Shown: in pieces, positions 14,866 to 23,416 of the stretch | Layout: each line of letters starts with the position of its first letter | How positions within the stretch are numbered: position 1 is the stretch's first letter | Source: Bacteroidota bacterium | GTDB taxonomy: Bacteria; Bacteroidota; Bacteroidia; Bacteroidales; CAIWKO01 | Reading direction: 5' to 3' | Length of the DNA stretch: 34,459 nt | NCBI GenBank assembly: GCA_037133915.1 | Contig: JBAXND010000047.1 | Location: 1-34,459, forward strand | Notes under the pieces: generated by a model | Seen by the model: only the letters and a program-made list of their open reading frames with translations | What the model was told of the DNA's origin: nothing | Databases searched by the model: none | Program-made: the position numbers and the translations under genes

Positions 14866-17731
14866 GTCAACTTATTTTATAACCGCCAATTTTTGGCTAA
14901 TTTGGATATCGTCTGCCGATAACCGGACATAATAAAATCCGGCAGGAAAATCGACAGTGTTTACAGTGAAGGTTTGAGCACCTGCATTTAAACTCCCTGA
15001 TTTTACAGTAGTGATTACTTTTCCAAAACCATCAACAATAGAAATATTGCCTTGTGCTGAATGAGGAAGATTGACCGTAATAAGTGTGCCGGTTGATGCC
15101 GGATTTGGATAAACGCTCATTGCAGGAGCATCACTCTGAGGAGTATAATGAGACAAGCCTGAATAATTGTACCGTTGATTTGCCGCGGCAGCAGAAGCCT
15201 GCAAGTCTGCCAGATGATTGCCAGCAAGAATGGCATAAGTTACAGTAACCGAATCGCCTGCTGCAATTGTAAATGGACCGGTACTTACCATATCGGCCAC
15301 ATCATTTCCGGGGGCAAATACGCCGGCTTCGGCACGATTGGTTTTTAGCGTTAAGTACTTTTCATATCCGGAAAATCCGTCATCGATATTTAGACTGCCG
15401 TTGGTTCCGTCGGAATCAAACGCATAGTGAAAAATTGTGCCCTGACTCAGCAGTTGAATGCCCGCATACGTTCCACCATAGTAAGGGAATGTATATCCCA
15501 TGCGATTTACAGCATCGAACGAAATGCTGTTTTTAGTACCCTGCTCAATATCCCAATCCATAAAAAGCCCTACGTACAATCCCTGAAGATCGATAGCACG
15601 GGTATTGTGAATCACGTATTCAATGATAATGTATTTTGAATCGGCAGGCGAATTCCATGCATACCCATACTGGTCAACTGTAACACCAAGTTTTGCAGCA
15701 CCAGCCAATGAATCATTGAAACGGCTGTGTACATCAAAATCGGAAACTACAGAAGGAACAACAGGTGCAGCATTATCAACCGAAAAGAAATCATTATCAT
15801 AGCCTCCGCTGAAGCCATATACGGCATCCGAAACCTGCGTAGCAGAAATCGCCAGCAACAAACCTCCGGCATAAAGCAACGACGGGTTGTTATTATATGT
15901 ACATCCAACGCCCTGCATGTGATTACCATTATTGTATCCCATCATACCATTGCTGGTAACGGTAAGCGCAATGTTATTGGTATCAATGGTAACATAATCG
16001 TCATTCACGTTAAGTGCAAAAAATTGTTTTCCCGTAAATGCGGTATCAATAACTTTGATATAAAAGCCCAGTGTATAACCGGCAGGAATGTTTGGAAGCA
16101 GGCGAATCCGGAAAGGTTGAGCGGCATTGTTGGCAGTTGCAAAGTGCCCCAGCTGGCCCATTGAAAAAACAGAATCAACCAGTTTTACATAAGGAGAGTC
16201 GGAGGTAATTACTGCATATGTTGTCGGTGATGACGCGTGAAGATAATTTATGAAATCGCAGCTTATCTGTAACGTATCATTTTTCGTAAACACCTGATTA
16301 TTCGCATCTTCATAATGAATATTGTGGGCAATGATTGCTGGATTCAAGGTATCGGTAAGGGCACGGTACATGTCGACTCTGCCGGTTCCGATTTTATCAG
16401 CTTTGGATAGATTCGCGGGGATGTTATCAATTTTATAGGCTGAAACTTTTAACTGTTCTGCTATTTGCATGGCACTCCACCCGGGGAAATATGACCTCAT
16501 GATACCTGCAACGCCTGCCACAATTGGCGATGCAAAGGATGTTCCGGGTGCATAATCATAGGTTCCTCCGTTTTGTGTTGATTCTATATTGAGTCCGGGT
16601 GCACAGATATCAACGTAATAGCTGTAAGATGAACCTGACCACATAGTATCGGCAGCTGTTGTACCTGCAACGCTCAGCACATTATCATAAGAGGCAGGAT
16701 AGAAATCGTCCCATGAGCCGGAGTTGCCTGCAGCGGCAACCACTACTGCATCCATATTGATACTGGCATAATTCATGATATCTTGTCCGAAAGCACCCGG
16801 GTAAAATGTAGATTTCCATGAACAATTTATTACCGAACAGCCGTGGTCTGCGGCATAGACAACACCTTCGTATGCCATGGAACCCTGATTATTGGCATCA
16901 GCAATTCGAACAGGCAGAAATCTACAATTAAAGCCGACGCCCGCCACGCCGGTCCCGTTCGAAGTGGTTGCCGCAGCAATGCCACAAACACGGGTACCAT
17001 GGTCAATATTTTCCTGCGGATTATTGTTATTCATACCCATGTTCCAACCCCGGTAATTGTCAATGTAACCATCGTTATCATTATCCAGACCATCGATGGG
17101 GTCGTTGTAATTATATTTGAAATTTGCCACCAGATCGGGATGGTCAATGTCGGTTCCCCAGTCAACAATACCAATCACAACATTTGAATCTCCTTTACAG
17201 ATATCCCATGCGGGAAAAGCATCAATTCGTCCTAGATGGTATTGTGCCGGAACCAGAGGATCATTTGGAACGGTATCCAGTATTTTTGCCAGATAATGAG
17301 GTTGAGCATATTCCACTATTCCTGTTGCAATGATAGTATTTACAGCCGCTTCTATTGAAATATTTTTCGTATAAGTACATTCGTAAATCGTACTCAGGTC
17401 AACCAGACTATTTCCGAAACGGTCTGTTTTTTTCAGAGGTGGGGAATGGCGTGGGAATTTCTTCGCCAAATCCGTTACTCCCAAAATAGCGAGTGCCGAG
17501 TTAAGCGCGGGAATATCAATACTGTTTTGCGAACATTGGCCTGCAAATGCCTGACTGACTTTAAAAATAATTTTCCCGGCTAAATAGTCATTACTTCCTG
17601 AGTTCACGGGAAGCATGAATTTATGCTGCTGTTTTTGCTGTAATGATTGTCCGTTAACAGCAATTGCAAGTGCGCACAGCAAGATGAAGAGCGGGTAGTA
17701 TCTTTTCATAATGGCAATAGTTTTACTATGT
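14866..17731 (-). repeat. Tandem duplicated unit, copy 1 (2,866 bp)
   Basis: Bases 14866-17731 match 18197-21062 at a constant offset of 3,331. I found only three differences, all close to the gene start: 17626/20957 (C/T), 17650/20981 (T/G) and 17691/21022 (G/A). The match covers the whole subtilase gene plus 6 bases past the stop and 22 bases before the ATG, then ends abruptly at both sides. Confidence 0.93.
14872..17709 (-). CDS. Secreted subtilisin-like serine protease (S8) with T9SS type A sorting domain, copy 1
   Basis: 945 residues. Signal peptide about 1-20 (MKRYYPLFILLCALAIAVNG). A propeptide-like region follows to about 145 ('KIIFKVSQAF', 'VEYAQPHYLAKILDTVPNDP'). The S8 domain spans about 155-455 with Asp183 ('IGIVDWGTDIDHPDL'), His237 ('IDHGTRVCGIAA'), oxyanion Asn329 ('VVAAAGNSG') and Ser391 ('APGTSFASPIVAGVAG'); all four are intact. 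A 'DGLDNDNDGYID' stretch (206-217) may bind calcium. Residues 460-860 hold a long region with no fold I can name. The end (about 866-945, 'MSVYPNPAS' to 'ISQKLAVIK') is a type A T9SS sorting domain. Expected role: an extracellular or surface protease. A promoter-like TTG-N21-TAACTTTG lies upstream. It differs from copy 2 only at residue 7 (Leu here, Phe there). Confidence 0.95.
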   Translation of the reverse strand: MKRYYPLFILLCALAIAVNGQSLQQKQQHKFMLPVNSGSNDYLAGKIIFKVSQAFAGQCSQNSIDIPALNSALAILGVTDLAKKFPRHSPPLKKTDRFGNSLVDLSTIYECTYTKNISIEAAVNTIIATGIVEYAQPHYLAKILDTVPNDPLVPAQYHLGRIDAFPAWDICKGDSNVVIGIVDWGTDIDHPDLVANFKYNYNDPIDGLDNDNDGYIDNYRGWNMGMNNNNPQENIDHGTRVCGIAAATTSNGTGVAGVGFNCRFLPVRIADANNQGSMAYEGVVYAADHGCSVINCSWKSTFYPGAFGQDIMNYASINMDAVVVAAAGNSGSWDDFYPASYDNVLSVAGTTAADTMWSGSSYSYYVDICAPGLNIESTQNGGTYDYAPGTSFASPIVAGVAGIMRSYFPGWSAMQIAEQLKVSAYKIDNIPANLSKADKIGTGRVDMYRALTDTLNPAIIAHNIHYEDANNQVFTKNDTLQISCDFINYLHASSPTTYAVITSDSPYVKLVDSVFSMGQLGHFATANNAAQPFRIRLLPNIPAGYTLGFYIKVIDTAFTGKQFFALNVNDDYVTIDTNNIALTVTSNGMMGYNNGNHMQGVGCTYNNNPSLLYAGGLLLAISATQVSDAVYGFSGGYDNDFFSVDNAAPVVPSVVSDFDVHSRFNDSLAGAAKLGVTVDQYGYAWNSPADSKYIIIEYVIHNTRAIDLQGLYVGLFMDWDIEQGTKNSISFDAVNRMGYTFPYYGGTYAGIQLLSQGTIFHYAFDSDGTNGSLNIDDGFSGYEKYLTLKTNRAEAGVFAPGNDVADMVSTGPFTIAAGDSVTVTYAILAGNHLADLQASAAAANQRYNYSGLSHYTPQSDAPAMSVYPNPASTGTLITVNLPHSAQGNISIVDGFGKVITTVKSGSLNAGAQTFTVNTVDFPAGFYYVRLSADDIQISQKLAVIK

Positions 17732-18202
17732 GTAGTTACAGTTTATTGAATTGACACAAAGTTAGGGCAGAGTGATTGGGAGAGACAACGAATACTAAAA
17801 ATAAACTTTTTAGACAAACCATGCGGTAAAAAATTGCAGCCTTGGTTCAAATAACCGGCAACATAGAGAGAAATGAACATCTGAATAATTACCATCTCAA
17901 GATTAATTAACATCAGTAATCCGTAGATTTTTTGGATATGAGTAAACTGCACTATCCCATTGATAATTTTTGTTTAAAGATTTAAGAAAATTTCTCTTTA
18001 AAAATGATGCTCCCAGCCGCTCTGCGGCGGGGTATCAAAAATCGCCACCGTCCCCGGCGGAACAGGATTCGCCGCATAGCAGCAGGGAATAAAACCCATT
18101 GATCCCGACAGCTAACGAACCGAACTCAAATTCCACACTAAAGGAGCGGCGTATTTACCCTCCGATTTCAGGCTCAATGTCAGAACACCTTTTGAAGTCA
18201 AC
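17710..18202. other. Spacer between the two subtilase genes, no gene
   Basis: The non-duplicated core is 17732-18196 (465 bases). The part next to copy 1 is AT-rich and carries its promoter. The part at about 18010-18160 is clearly richer in G and C, with small hairpins (CCGC-TCT-GCGG at 18017-18027; CGGCG/CGCCG at 18055-18074). A 69-residue frame at 17743-17952 on the minus strand covers the promoter and has no recognisable features, so it is not called. The GC-rich patch may be a remnant of a dispersed element. Confidence 0.5.
17757..17788 (-). promoter_or_regulatory. Promoter candidate for subtilase copy 1 (TTG-N21-TAACTTTG)
   Basis: On the minus strand TTG (17788-17786) is followed after 21 bases by TAACTTTG (17764-17757). 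Both Bacteroidota elements are present at close to the normal distance, which makes this the best-formed promoter in the window. It lies 48 bases before the ATG at 17709 and outside the duplicated unit, so copy 2 does not have it. Confidence 0.6.
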
Positions 18203-21062
18203 TTATTTTATAACCGCCAATTTTTGGCTAATTTGGATATCGTCTGCCGATAACCGGACATAATAAAATCCGGCAGGAAAATCGACAGTGTTTACAGTGA
18301 AGGTTTGAGCACCTGCATTTAAACTCCCTGATTTTACAGTAGTGATTACTTTTCCAAAACCATCAACAATAGAAATATTGCCTTGTGCTGAATGAGGAAG
18401 ATTGACCGTAATAAGTGTGCCGGTTGATGCCGGATTTGGATAAACGCTCATTGCAGGAGCATCACTCTGAGGAGTATAATGAGACAAGCCTGAATAATTG
18501 TACCGTTGATTTGCCGCGGCAGCAGAAGCCTGCAAGTCTGCCAGATGATTGCCAGCAAGAATGGCATAAGTTACAGTAACCGAATCGCCTGCTGCAATTG
18601 TAAATGGACCGGTACTTACCATATCGGCCACATCATTTCCGGGGGCAAATACGCCGGCTTCGGCACGATTGGTTTTTAGCGTTAAGTACTTTTCATATCC
18701 GGAAAATCCGTCATCGATATTTAGACTGCCGTTGGTTCCGTCGGAATCAAACGCATAGTGAAAAATTGTGCCCTGACTCAGCAGTTGAATGCCCGCATAC
18801 GTTCCACCATAGTAAGGGAATGTATATCCCATGCGATTTACAGCATCGAACGAAATGCTGTTTTTAGTACCCTGCTCAATATCCCAATCCATAAAAAGCC
18901 CTACGTACAATCCCTGAAGATCGATAGCACGGGTATTGTGAATCACGTATTCAATGATAATGTATTTTGAATCGGCAGGCGAATTCCATGCATACCCATA
19001 CTGGTCAACTGTAACACCAAGTTTTGCAGCACCAGCCAATGAATCATTGAAACGGCTGTGTACATCAAAATCGGAAACTACAGAAGGAACAACAGGTGCA
19101 GCATTATCAACCGAAAAGAAATCATTATCATAGCCTCCGCTGAAGCCATATACGGCATCCGAAACCTGCGTAGCAGAAATCGCCAGCAACAAACCTCCGG
19201 CATAAAGCAACGACGGGTTGTTATTATATGTACATCCAACGCCCTGCATGTGATTACCATTATTGTATCCCATCATACCATTGCTGGTAACGGTAAGCGC
19301 AATGTTATTGGTATCAATGGTAACATAATCGTCATTCACGTTAAGTGCAAAAAATTGTTTTCCCGTAAATGCGGTATCAATAACTTTGATATAAAAGCCC
19401 AGTGTATAACCGGCAGGAATGTTTGGAAGCAGGCGAATCCGGAAAGGTTGAGCGGCATTGTTGGCAGTTGCAAAGTGCCCCAGCTGGCCCATTGAAAAAA
19501 CAGAATCAACCAGTTTTACATAAGGAGAGTCGGAGGTAATTACTGCATATGTTGTCGGTGATGACGCGTGAAGATAATTTATGAAATCGCAGCTTATCTG
19601 TAACGTATCATTTTTCGTAAACACCTGATTATTCGCATCTTCATAATGAATATTGTGGGCAATGATTGCTGGATTCAAGGTATCGGTAAGGGCACGGTAC
19701 ATGTCGACTCTGCCGGTTCCGATTTTATCAGCTTTGGATAGATTCGCGGGGATGTTATCAATTTTATAGGCTGAAACTTTTAACTGTTCTGCTATTTGCA
19801 TGGCACTCCACCCGGGGAAATATGACCTCATGATACCTGCAACGCCTGCCACAATTGGCGATGCAAAGGATGTTCCGGGTGCATAATCATAGGTTCCTCC
19901 GTTTTGTGTTGATTCTATATTGAGTCCGGGTGCACAGATATCAACGTAATAGCTGTAAGATGAACCTGACCACATAGTATCGGCAGCTGTTGTACCTGCA
20001 ACGCTCAGCACATTATCATAAGAGGCAGGATAGAAATCGTCCCATGAGCCGGAGTTGCCTGCAGCGGCAACCACTACTGCATCCATATTGATACTGGCAT
20101 AATTCATGATATCTTGTCCGAAAGCACCCGGGTAAAATGTAGATTTCCATGAACAATTTATTACCGAACAGCCGTGGTCTGCGGCATAGACAACACCTTC
20201 GTATGCCATGGAACCCTGATTATTGGCATCAGCAATTCGAACAGGCAGAAATCTACAATTAAAGCCGACGCCCGCCACGCCGGTCCCGTTCGAAGTGGTT
20301 GCCGCAGCAATGCCACAAACACGGGTACCATGGTCAATATTTTCCTGCGGATTATTGTTATTCATACCCATGTTCCAACCCCGGTAATTGTCAATGTAAC
20401 CATCGTTATCATTATCCAGACCATCGATGGGGTCGTTGTAATTATATTTGAAATTTGCCACCAGATCGGGATGGTCAATGTCGGTTCCCCAGTCAACAAT
20501 ACCAATCACAACATTTGAATCTCCTTTACAGATATCCCATGCGGGAAAAGCATCAATTCGTCCTAGATGGTATTGTGCCGGAACCAGAGGATCATTTGGA
20601 ACGGTATCCAGTATTTTTGCCAGATAATGAGGTTGAGCATATTCCACTATTCCTGTTGCAATGATAGTATTTACAGCCGCTTCTATTGAAATATTTTTCG
20701 TATAAGTACATTCGTAAATCGTACTCAGGTCAACCAGACTATTTCCGAAACGGTCTGTTTTTTTCAGAGGTGGGGAATGGCGTGGGAATTTCTTCGCCAA
20801 ATCCGTTACTCCCAAAATAGCGAGTGCCGAGTTAAGCGCGGGAATATCAATACTGTTTTGCGAACATTGGCCTGCAAATGCCTGACTGACTTTAAAAATA
20901 ATTTTCCCGGCTAAATAGTCATTACTTCCTGAGTTCACGGGAAGCATGAATTTATGTTGCTGTTTTTGCTGTAATGATTGGCCGTTAACAGCAATTGCAA
21001 GTGCGCACAGCAAGATGAAGAACGGGTAGTATCTTTTCATAATGGCAATAGTTTTACTATGT
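18197..21062 (-). repeat. Tandem duplicated unit, copy 2 (2,866 bp)
   Basis: Second copy of the unit at 14866-17731, same orientation, separated by 465 bases of unrelated sequence. The left boundary is GTCAACTT at 18197 and the right boundary is ACTATGT ending at 21062. Beyond these points the flanks of the two copies show no similarity by eye. Confidence 0.93.
18203..21040 (-). CDS. Secreted subtilisin-like serine protease (S8) with T9SS type A sorting domain, copy 2
   Basis: 945 residues, the same as copy 1 except Phe at residue 7, inside the signal peptide (MKRYYPFFILLC). The catalytic Asp183, His237, Asn329 and Ser391 and the type A sorting domain are unchanged, so this copy should also be active. 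Two other base differences near the start are synonymous (Gly20 and Gln28). Upstream, the HsdR-N-like gene ends only 51 bases away on the same strand, and I see no TAnnTTTG box in that gap. Copy 2 may therefore depend on read-through from that gene, whereas copy 1 has its own promoter. Near-identity over 2.8 kb implies a recent duplication or recent gene conversion; collapse or mis-assembly of a repeat is the alternative. Confidence 0.94.
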   Translation of the reverse strand: MKRYYPFFILLCALAIAVNGQSLQQKQQHKFMLPVNSGSNDYLAGKIIFKVSQAFAGQCSQNSIDIPALNSALAILGVTDLAKKFPRHSPPLKKTDRFGNSLVDLSTIYECTYTKNISIEAAVNTIIATGIVEYAQPHYLAKILDTVPNDPLVPAQYHLGRIDAFPAWDICKGDSNVVIGIVDWGTDIDHPDLVANFKYNYNDPIDGLDNDNDGYIDNYRGWNMGMNNNNPQENIDHGTRVCGIAAATTSNGTGVAGVGFNCRFLPVRIADANNQGSMAYEGVVYAADHGCSVINCSWKSTFYPGAFGQDIMNYASINMDAVVVAAAGNSGSWDDFYPASYDNVLSVAGTTAADTMWSGSSYSYYVDICAPGLNIESTQNGGTYDYAPGTSFASPIVAGVAGIMRSYFPGWSAMQIAEQLKVSAYKIDNIPANLSKADKIGTGRVDMYRALTDTLNPAIIAHNIHYEDANNQVFTKNDTLQISCDFINYLHASSPTTYAVITSDSPYVKLVDSVFSMGQLGHFATANNAAQPFRIRLLPNIPAGYTLGFYIKVIDTAFTGKQFFALNVNDDYVTIDTNNIALTVTSNGMMGYNNGNHMQGVGCTYNNNPSLLYAGGLLLAISATQVSDAVYGFSGGYDNDFFSVDNAAPVVPSVVSDFDVHSRFNDSLAGAAKLGVTVDQYGYAWNSPADSKYIIIEYVIHNTRAIDLQGLYVGLFMDWDIEQGTKNSISFDAVNRMGYTFPYYGGTYAGIQLLSQGTIFHYAFDSDGTNGSLNIDDGFSGYEKYLTLKTNRAEAGVFAPGNDVADMVSTGPFTIAAGDSVTVTYAILAGNHLADLQASAAAANQRYNYSGLSHYTPQSDAPAMSVYPNPASTGTLITVNLPHSAQGNISIVDGFGKVITTVKSGSLNAGAQTFTVNTVDFPAGFYYVRLSADDIQISQKLAVIK

Positions 21063-21091
21063 AAAGGTAATTAATAAAACAATAAATAATT

Positions 21092-21550
21092 CTATAATTC
21101 ACTGTACATCGGAATGTCTTTCATAAACGAATATTTTTTTTCAACATGATCAATCAGGCAGCAATAATGTTCCAGGCCATTTGTAACTATCAGATATGGC
21201 ACTTTCAATTTAATATTATATCGGGCAATCTGGTCGAAAACATCCTGCGATATTTTAACTGTATGTGATTTACATTCCACAATAAGCAAAGGCTTTCCCG
21301 AGGTATCATGCACCACCACATCACACCGCTTGTTCATTTTATTCACTTTTATGGCATGCTCGGGAATGATGAGTGAGGCGGGATATTTTTTTTCTTCAAC
21401 CAGATAACGTATAAAGTTTTGCCGCACCCATTCTTCAGGAGTTAGGGCAACAAATTTTTTGCGAAATGCATCGAATATTTCGTCGCAGCCGTTGCTATTC
21501 CTCAACCTGAAGGCATATCCCGGCAGATTCAACTGTATCATCTCCTTCAA
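21092..21550 (-). CDS. HsdR N-terminal-like (HSDR_N_2) PD-(D/E)xK-fold protein
   Basis: 152 residues, no signal peptide. The core is a restriction-endonuclease-like fold: Asp77 in 'KRCDVVVHD' followed by Glu92-Cys-Lys94 in 'LLIVECKSH', the classic D...ExK arrangement, then 'FDQIARYN' and 'YLIVTNGLEHYCC'. This is the domain found at the N-terminus of type I restriction subunits, but here it stands alone with no helicase, HsdM or HsdS gene nearby. From memory, a stand-alone version next to amn/holA is common in Bacteroidota, so a housekeeping DNA-related role is more likely than restriction. It is divergent from amn, with 54 bases between the starts. Whether it cuts DNA cannot be told from sequence. 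Confidence 0.85.
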   Translation of the reverse strand: MKEMIQLNLPGYAFRLRNSNGCDEIFDAFRKKFVALTPEEWVRQNFIRYLVEEKKYPASLIIPEHAIKVNKMNKRCDVVVHDTSGKPLLIVECKSHTVKISQDVFDQIARYNIKLKVPYLIVTNGLEHYCCLIDHVEKKYSFMKDIPMYSEL

Positions 21551-21564
21551 ATCAGGAAAAGGTT

Positions 21565-21572
21565 TAAATTTG
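21565..21572 (+). promoter_or_regulatory. Candidate -7 box (TAAATTTG) for amn-holA
   Basis: A full TAnnTTTG match 33 bases before the amn ATG (21605), giving a leader of about 25 bases. No -33 TTG at the right place. Confidence 0.42.
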
Positions 21573-21604
21573 CCATAAATTTATACAATATTTAGATTTA
21601 ACGG

Positions 21605-22381
21605 ATGAAGACAAAAAAGGAAATTGTAGAGAACTGGCTGCCACGCTATACCGGAACAACGCTGGATAATTTCGGAAAATACGTGCTGCTGACGAATTTC
21701 CAGAAGTATGTAGAGCTTTTTGCACTGCATATGAATGTGCCCATTATGGGGCTTGACAAACCAATGCCCAGCGCTACTGCCAGCGGAATCACGATTGTGA
21801 ATTTCGGCATGGGAAGCGCCAATGCGGCCACTGTAATGGATTTGCTGAGTGCGGTAAAACCGAAAGCCTGTCTTTTTCTGGGTAAATGCGGCGGATTGAA
21901 ACCCAAGAACGAATTGGGTGATTTAATTTTACCGATTGCCGCTATTCGTGGCGAAGGAACTTCAAACGATTACTTTCCTGCCGAAGTGCCGGCATTGCCT
22001 GCTTTCAGCCTTCAAAAATCCGTTTCCACCAGTATTCGCGAAGCCAACCGCGATTACTGGACAGGAACTGTTTATACCACTAATCGCAGGGTATGGGAGC
22101 ATGATGAAGAATTCAAGAATTATCTGCGTAAAGTTCGTGCAATGGCCATTGATATGGAAACGGCGACGATTTTCACCACCGGTTTTGCCAATCACATTCC
22201 ATGCGGTGCCTTGCTGCTTGTTTCTGACCAGCCCATGATTTCAACCGGCATTAAAACAGAAGAGAGTGATAAAAAAGTGACTGCACGCTTTGCCGAAGAA
22301 CATTTACAAATTGGCATTGATTCACTGAACCTCCTTATGAATAACGGACTCACAGTAAAACATCTCCGTTTTGATGATTGA
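21605..22381 (+). CDS. amn: AMP nucleosidase, short Bacteroidota-type
   Basis: 258 residues. Reaction: AMP + water to adenine + ribose 5-phosphate, in purine turnover in the cytoplasm. The fold is the nucleoside phosphorylase/MTAN type: 'SGITIVNFGMGSANAATVMDLL' with the Gly-rich phosphate-binding turn, 'CLFLGKCGGLKP', the conserved 'RGEGTSNDYFPAEVPA' and the substrate-ribose signature 'AIDMETATIF' with Met-Glu. Glu and Asp near the end ('LLVSDQPM') are the likely base-contacting residues. The E. coli enzyme is much longer; this short form is the one I associate with Bacteroidota. It is the first gene of a unit with holA, 12 bases apart. Confidence 0.92.
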   Translation: MKTKKEIVENWLPRYTGTTLDNFGKYVLLTNFQKYVELFALHMNVPIMGLDKPMPSATASGITIVNFGMGSANAATVMDLLSAVKPKACLFLGKCGGLKPKNELGDLILPIAAIRGEGTSNDYFPAEVPALPAFSLQKSVSTSIREANRDYWTGTVYTTNRRVWEHDEEFKNYLRKVRAMAIDMETATIFTTGFANHIPCGALLLVSDQPMISTGIKTEESDKKVTARFAEEHLQIGIDSLNLLMNNGLTVKHLRFDD

Positions 22382-22393
22382 TAACATCCACGA

Positions 22394-23398
22394 ATGAAAA
22401 GTTACGATGAAATTTTAAGTGACCTCAAAAACAAGATTTACTATCCTGTTTATATGCTTACGGGCGAAGAACCTTATTACATTGATGCCATAAGCGACTA
22501 TATGGAGGCGCATGTACTGGATGAATCCGAAAAAGATTTCAATCAGACCATTCTTTACGGAAGAGATGTTGACATGCAAACCGTAATCAGCCATGCAAAA
22601 GGCTTTCCGATGATGGCTAATTACAAATTGGTCATTGTAAAAGAAGCGCAGGATTTGAAGAAGACCATTGAAAATCTGGCGCCGTACATTGCAAATCCAC
22701 TACCATCAACAATTCTGGTGTTTTGTTATAAATATGAAACCCTCGACAAGCGCAAATCATTCTCAAAGACTATTGATAAAACGGCCGTTTTGTTTGAATC
22801 AAAACGCATCTATGACAATCAGGTGCAACCCTGGATTGTAAATTACCTCAGAGACCGCAACTATAAAATTTCTCCACCGGCCGCTTATCTGCTCGCAGAA
22901 TCAGTTGGCACCGACCTGTCGAAGGTTGTGAACGAATTAAGCAAACTTATTATTACCCTTCCGCAAGGAACTGAAATACTTCCCGACCACATTGAGCAAA
23001 ATATAGGTATCAGTAAAGATTTCAATATTTTTGAACTCACAAAAGCATTAGGAAAAAAAGATGTTTATAAAGCGAATCTTATAATCCGCCATTTTGCAAA
23101 AAATGAAAAAGAAAATCCATTGGTAAAAGTGGTTCCCACACTCTTTGGCTTTTTCAATAAACTAATCATGTACCACCAGCTTACGGATAAATCAAAAAAT
23201 TCAGTTGCATCAGAATTAGGCGTAAGTGTATTTTTTGTGGACGATTATGTATCGGCAGCAAAGAATTATTCCATGGGGAAATTGGTGAAAATAATTTCGC
23301 TGATGCGTGAATATGATATTAAATCAAAAGGCGTTGACACGGGAACTACAAGTGATGGCGACCTGATGAAAGAACTGGTTTATAAAATTCTTCACTAA
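22394..23398 (+). CDS. holA: DNA polymerase III subunit delta (clamp loader)
   Basis: 334 residues. Role: the delta subunit of the clamp loader opens the beta sliding clamp at primed sites during replication. Seen: the N-terminal 'YMLTGEEPYYIDAISDYM' (the P-loop-like but non-catalytic opening of delta), 'GRDVDMQTVISHAKGFPMM', the AAA+-like middle 'LVIVKEAQDL...LVFCYKYETLDKRKSFSKTI', 'GTDLSKVVNELSKL', and the C-terminal collar domain 'FNIFELTKALGKKDVYKA...VVPTLFGFFNKLIMYHQL'. Length and order are normal for the family. It follows amn by 12 bases and converges with the small outer-membrane protein gene 18 bases later. Confidence 0.93.
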   Translation: MKSYDEILSDLKNKIYYPVYMLTGEEPYYIDAISDYMEAHVLDESEKDFNQTILYGRDVDMQTVISHAKGFPMMANYKLVIVKEAQDLKKTIENLAPYIANPLPSTILVFCYKYETLDKRKSFSKTIDKTAVLFESKRIYDNQVQPWIVNYLRDRNYKISPPAAYLLAESVGTDLSKVVNELSKLIITLPQGTEILPDHIEQNIGISKDFNIFELTKALGKKDVYKANLIIRHFAKNEKENPLVKVVPTLFGFFNKLIMYHQLTDKSKNSVASELGVSVFFVDDYVSAAKNYSMGKLVKIISLMREYDIKSKGVDTGTTSDGDLMKELVYKILH

Positions 23399-23416
23399 TA
23401 CTGCATTTAGCAGCGT

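Noticed and set aside
17743..17952. 69-codon minus-strand frame in the subtilase spacer
   Set aside because: It covers the likely promoter of copy 1 and shows no signal peptide, motif or coding bias.
21092..21550. Possible type I restriction-modification or other defence locus
   Set aside because: Only the N-terminal nuclease-like domain is present; there is no HsdM, HsdS or helicase, and the neighbours are housekeeping genes.
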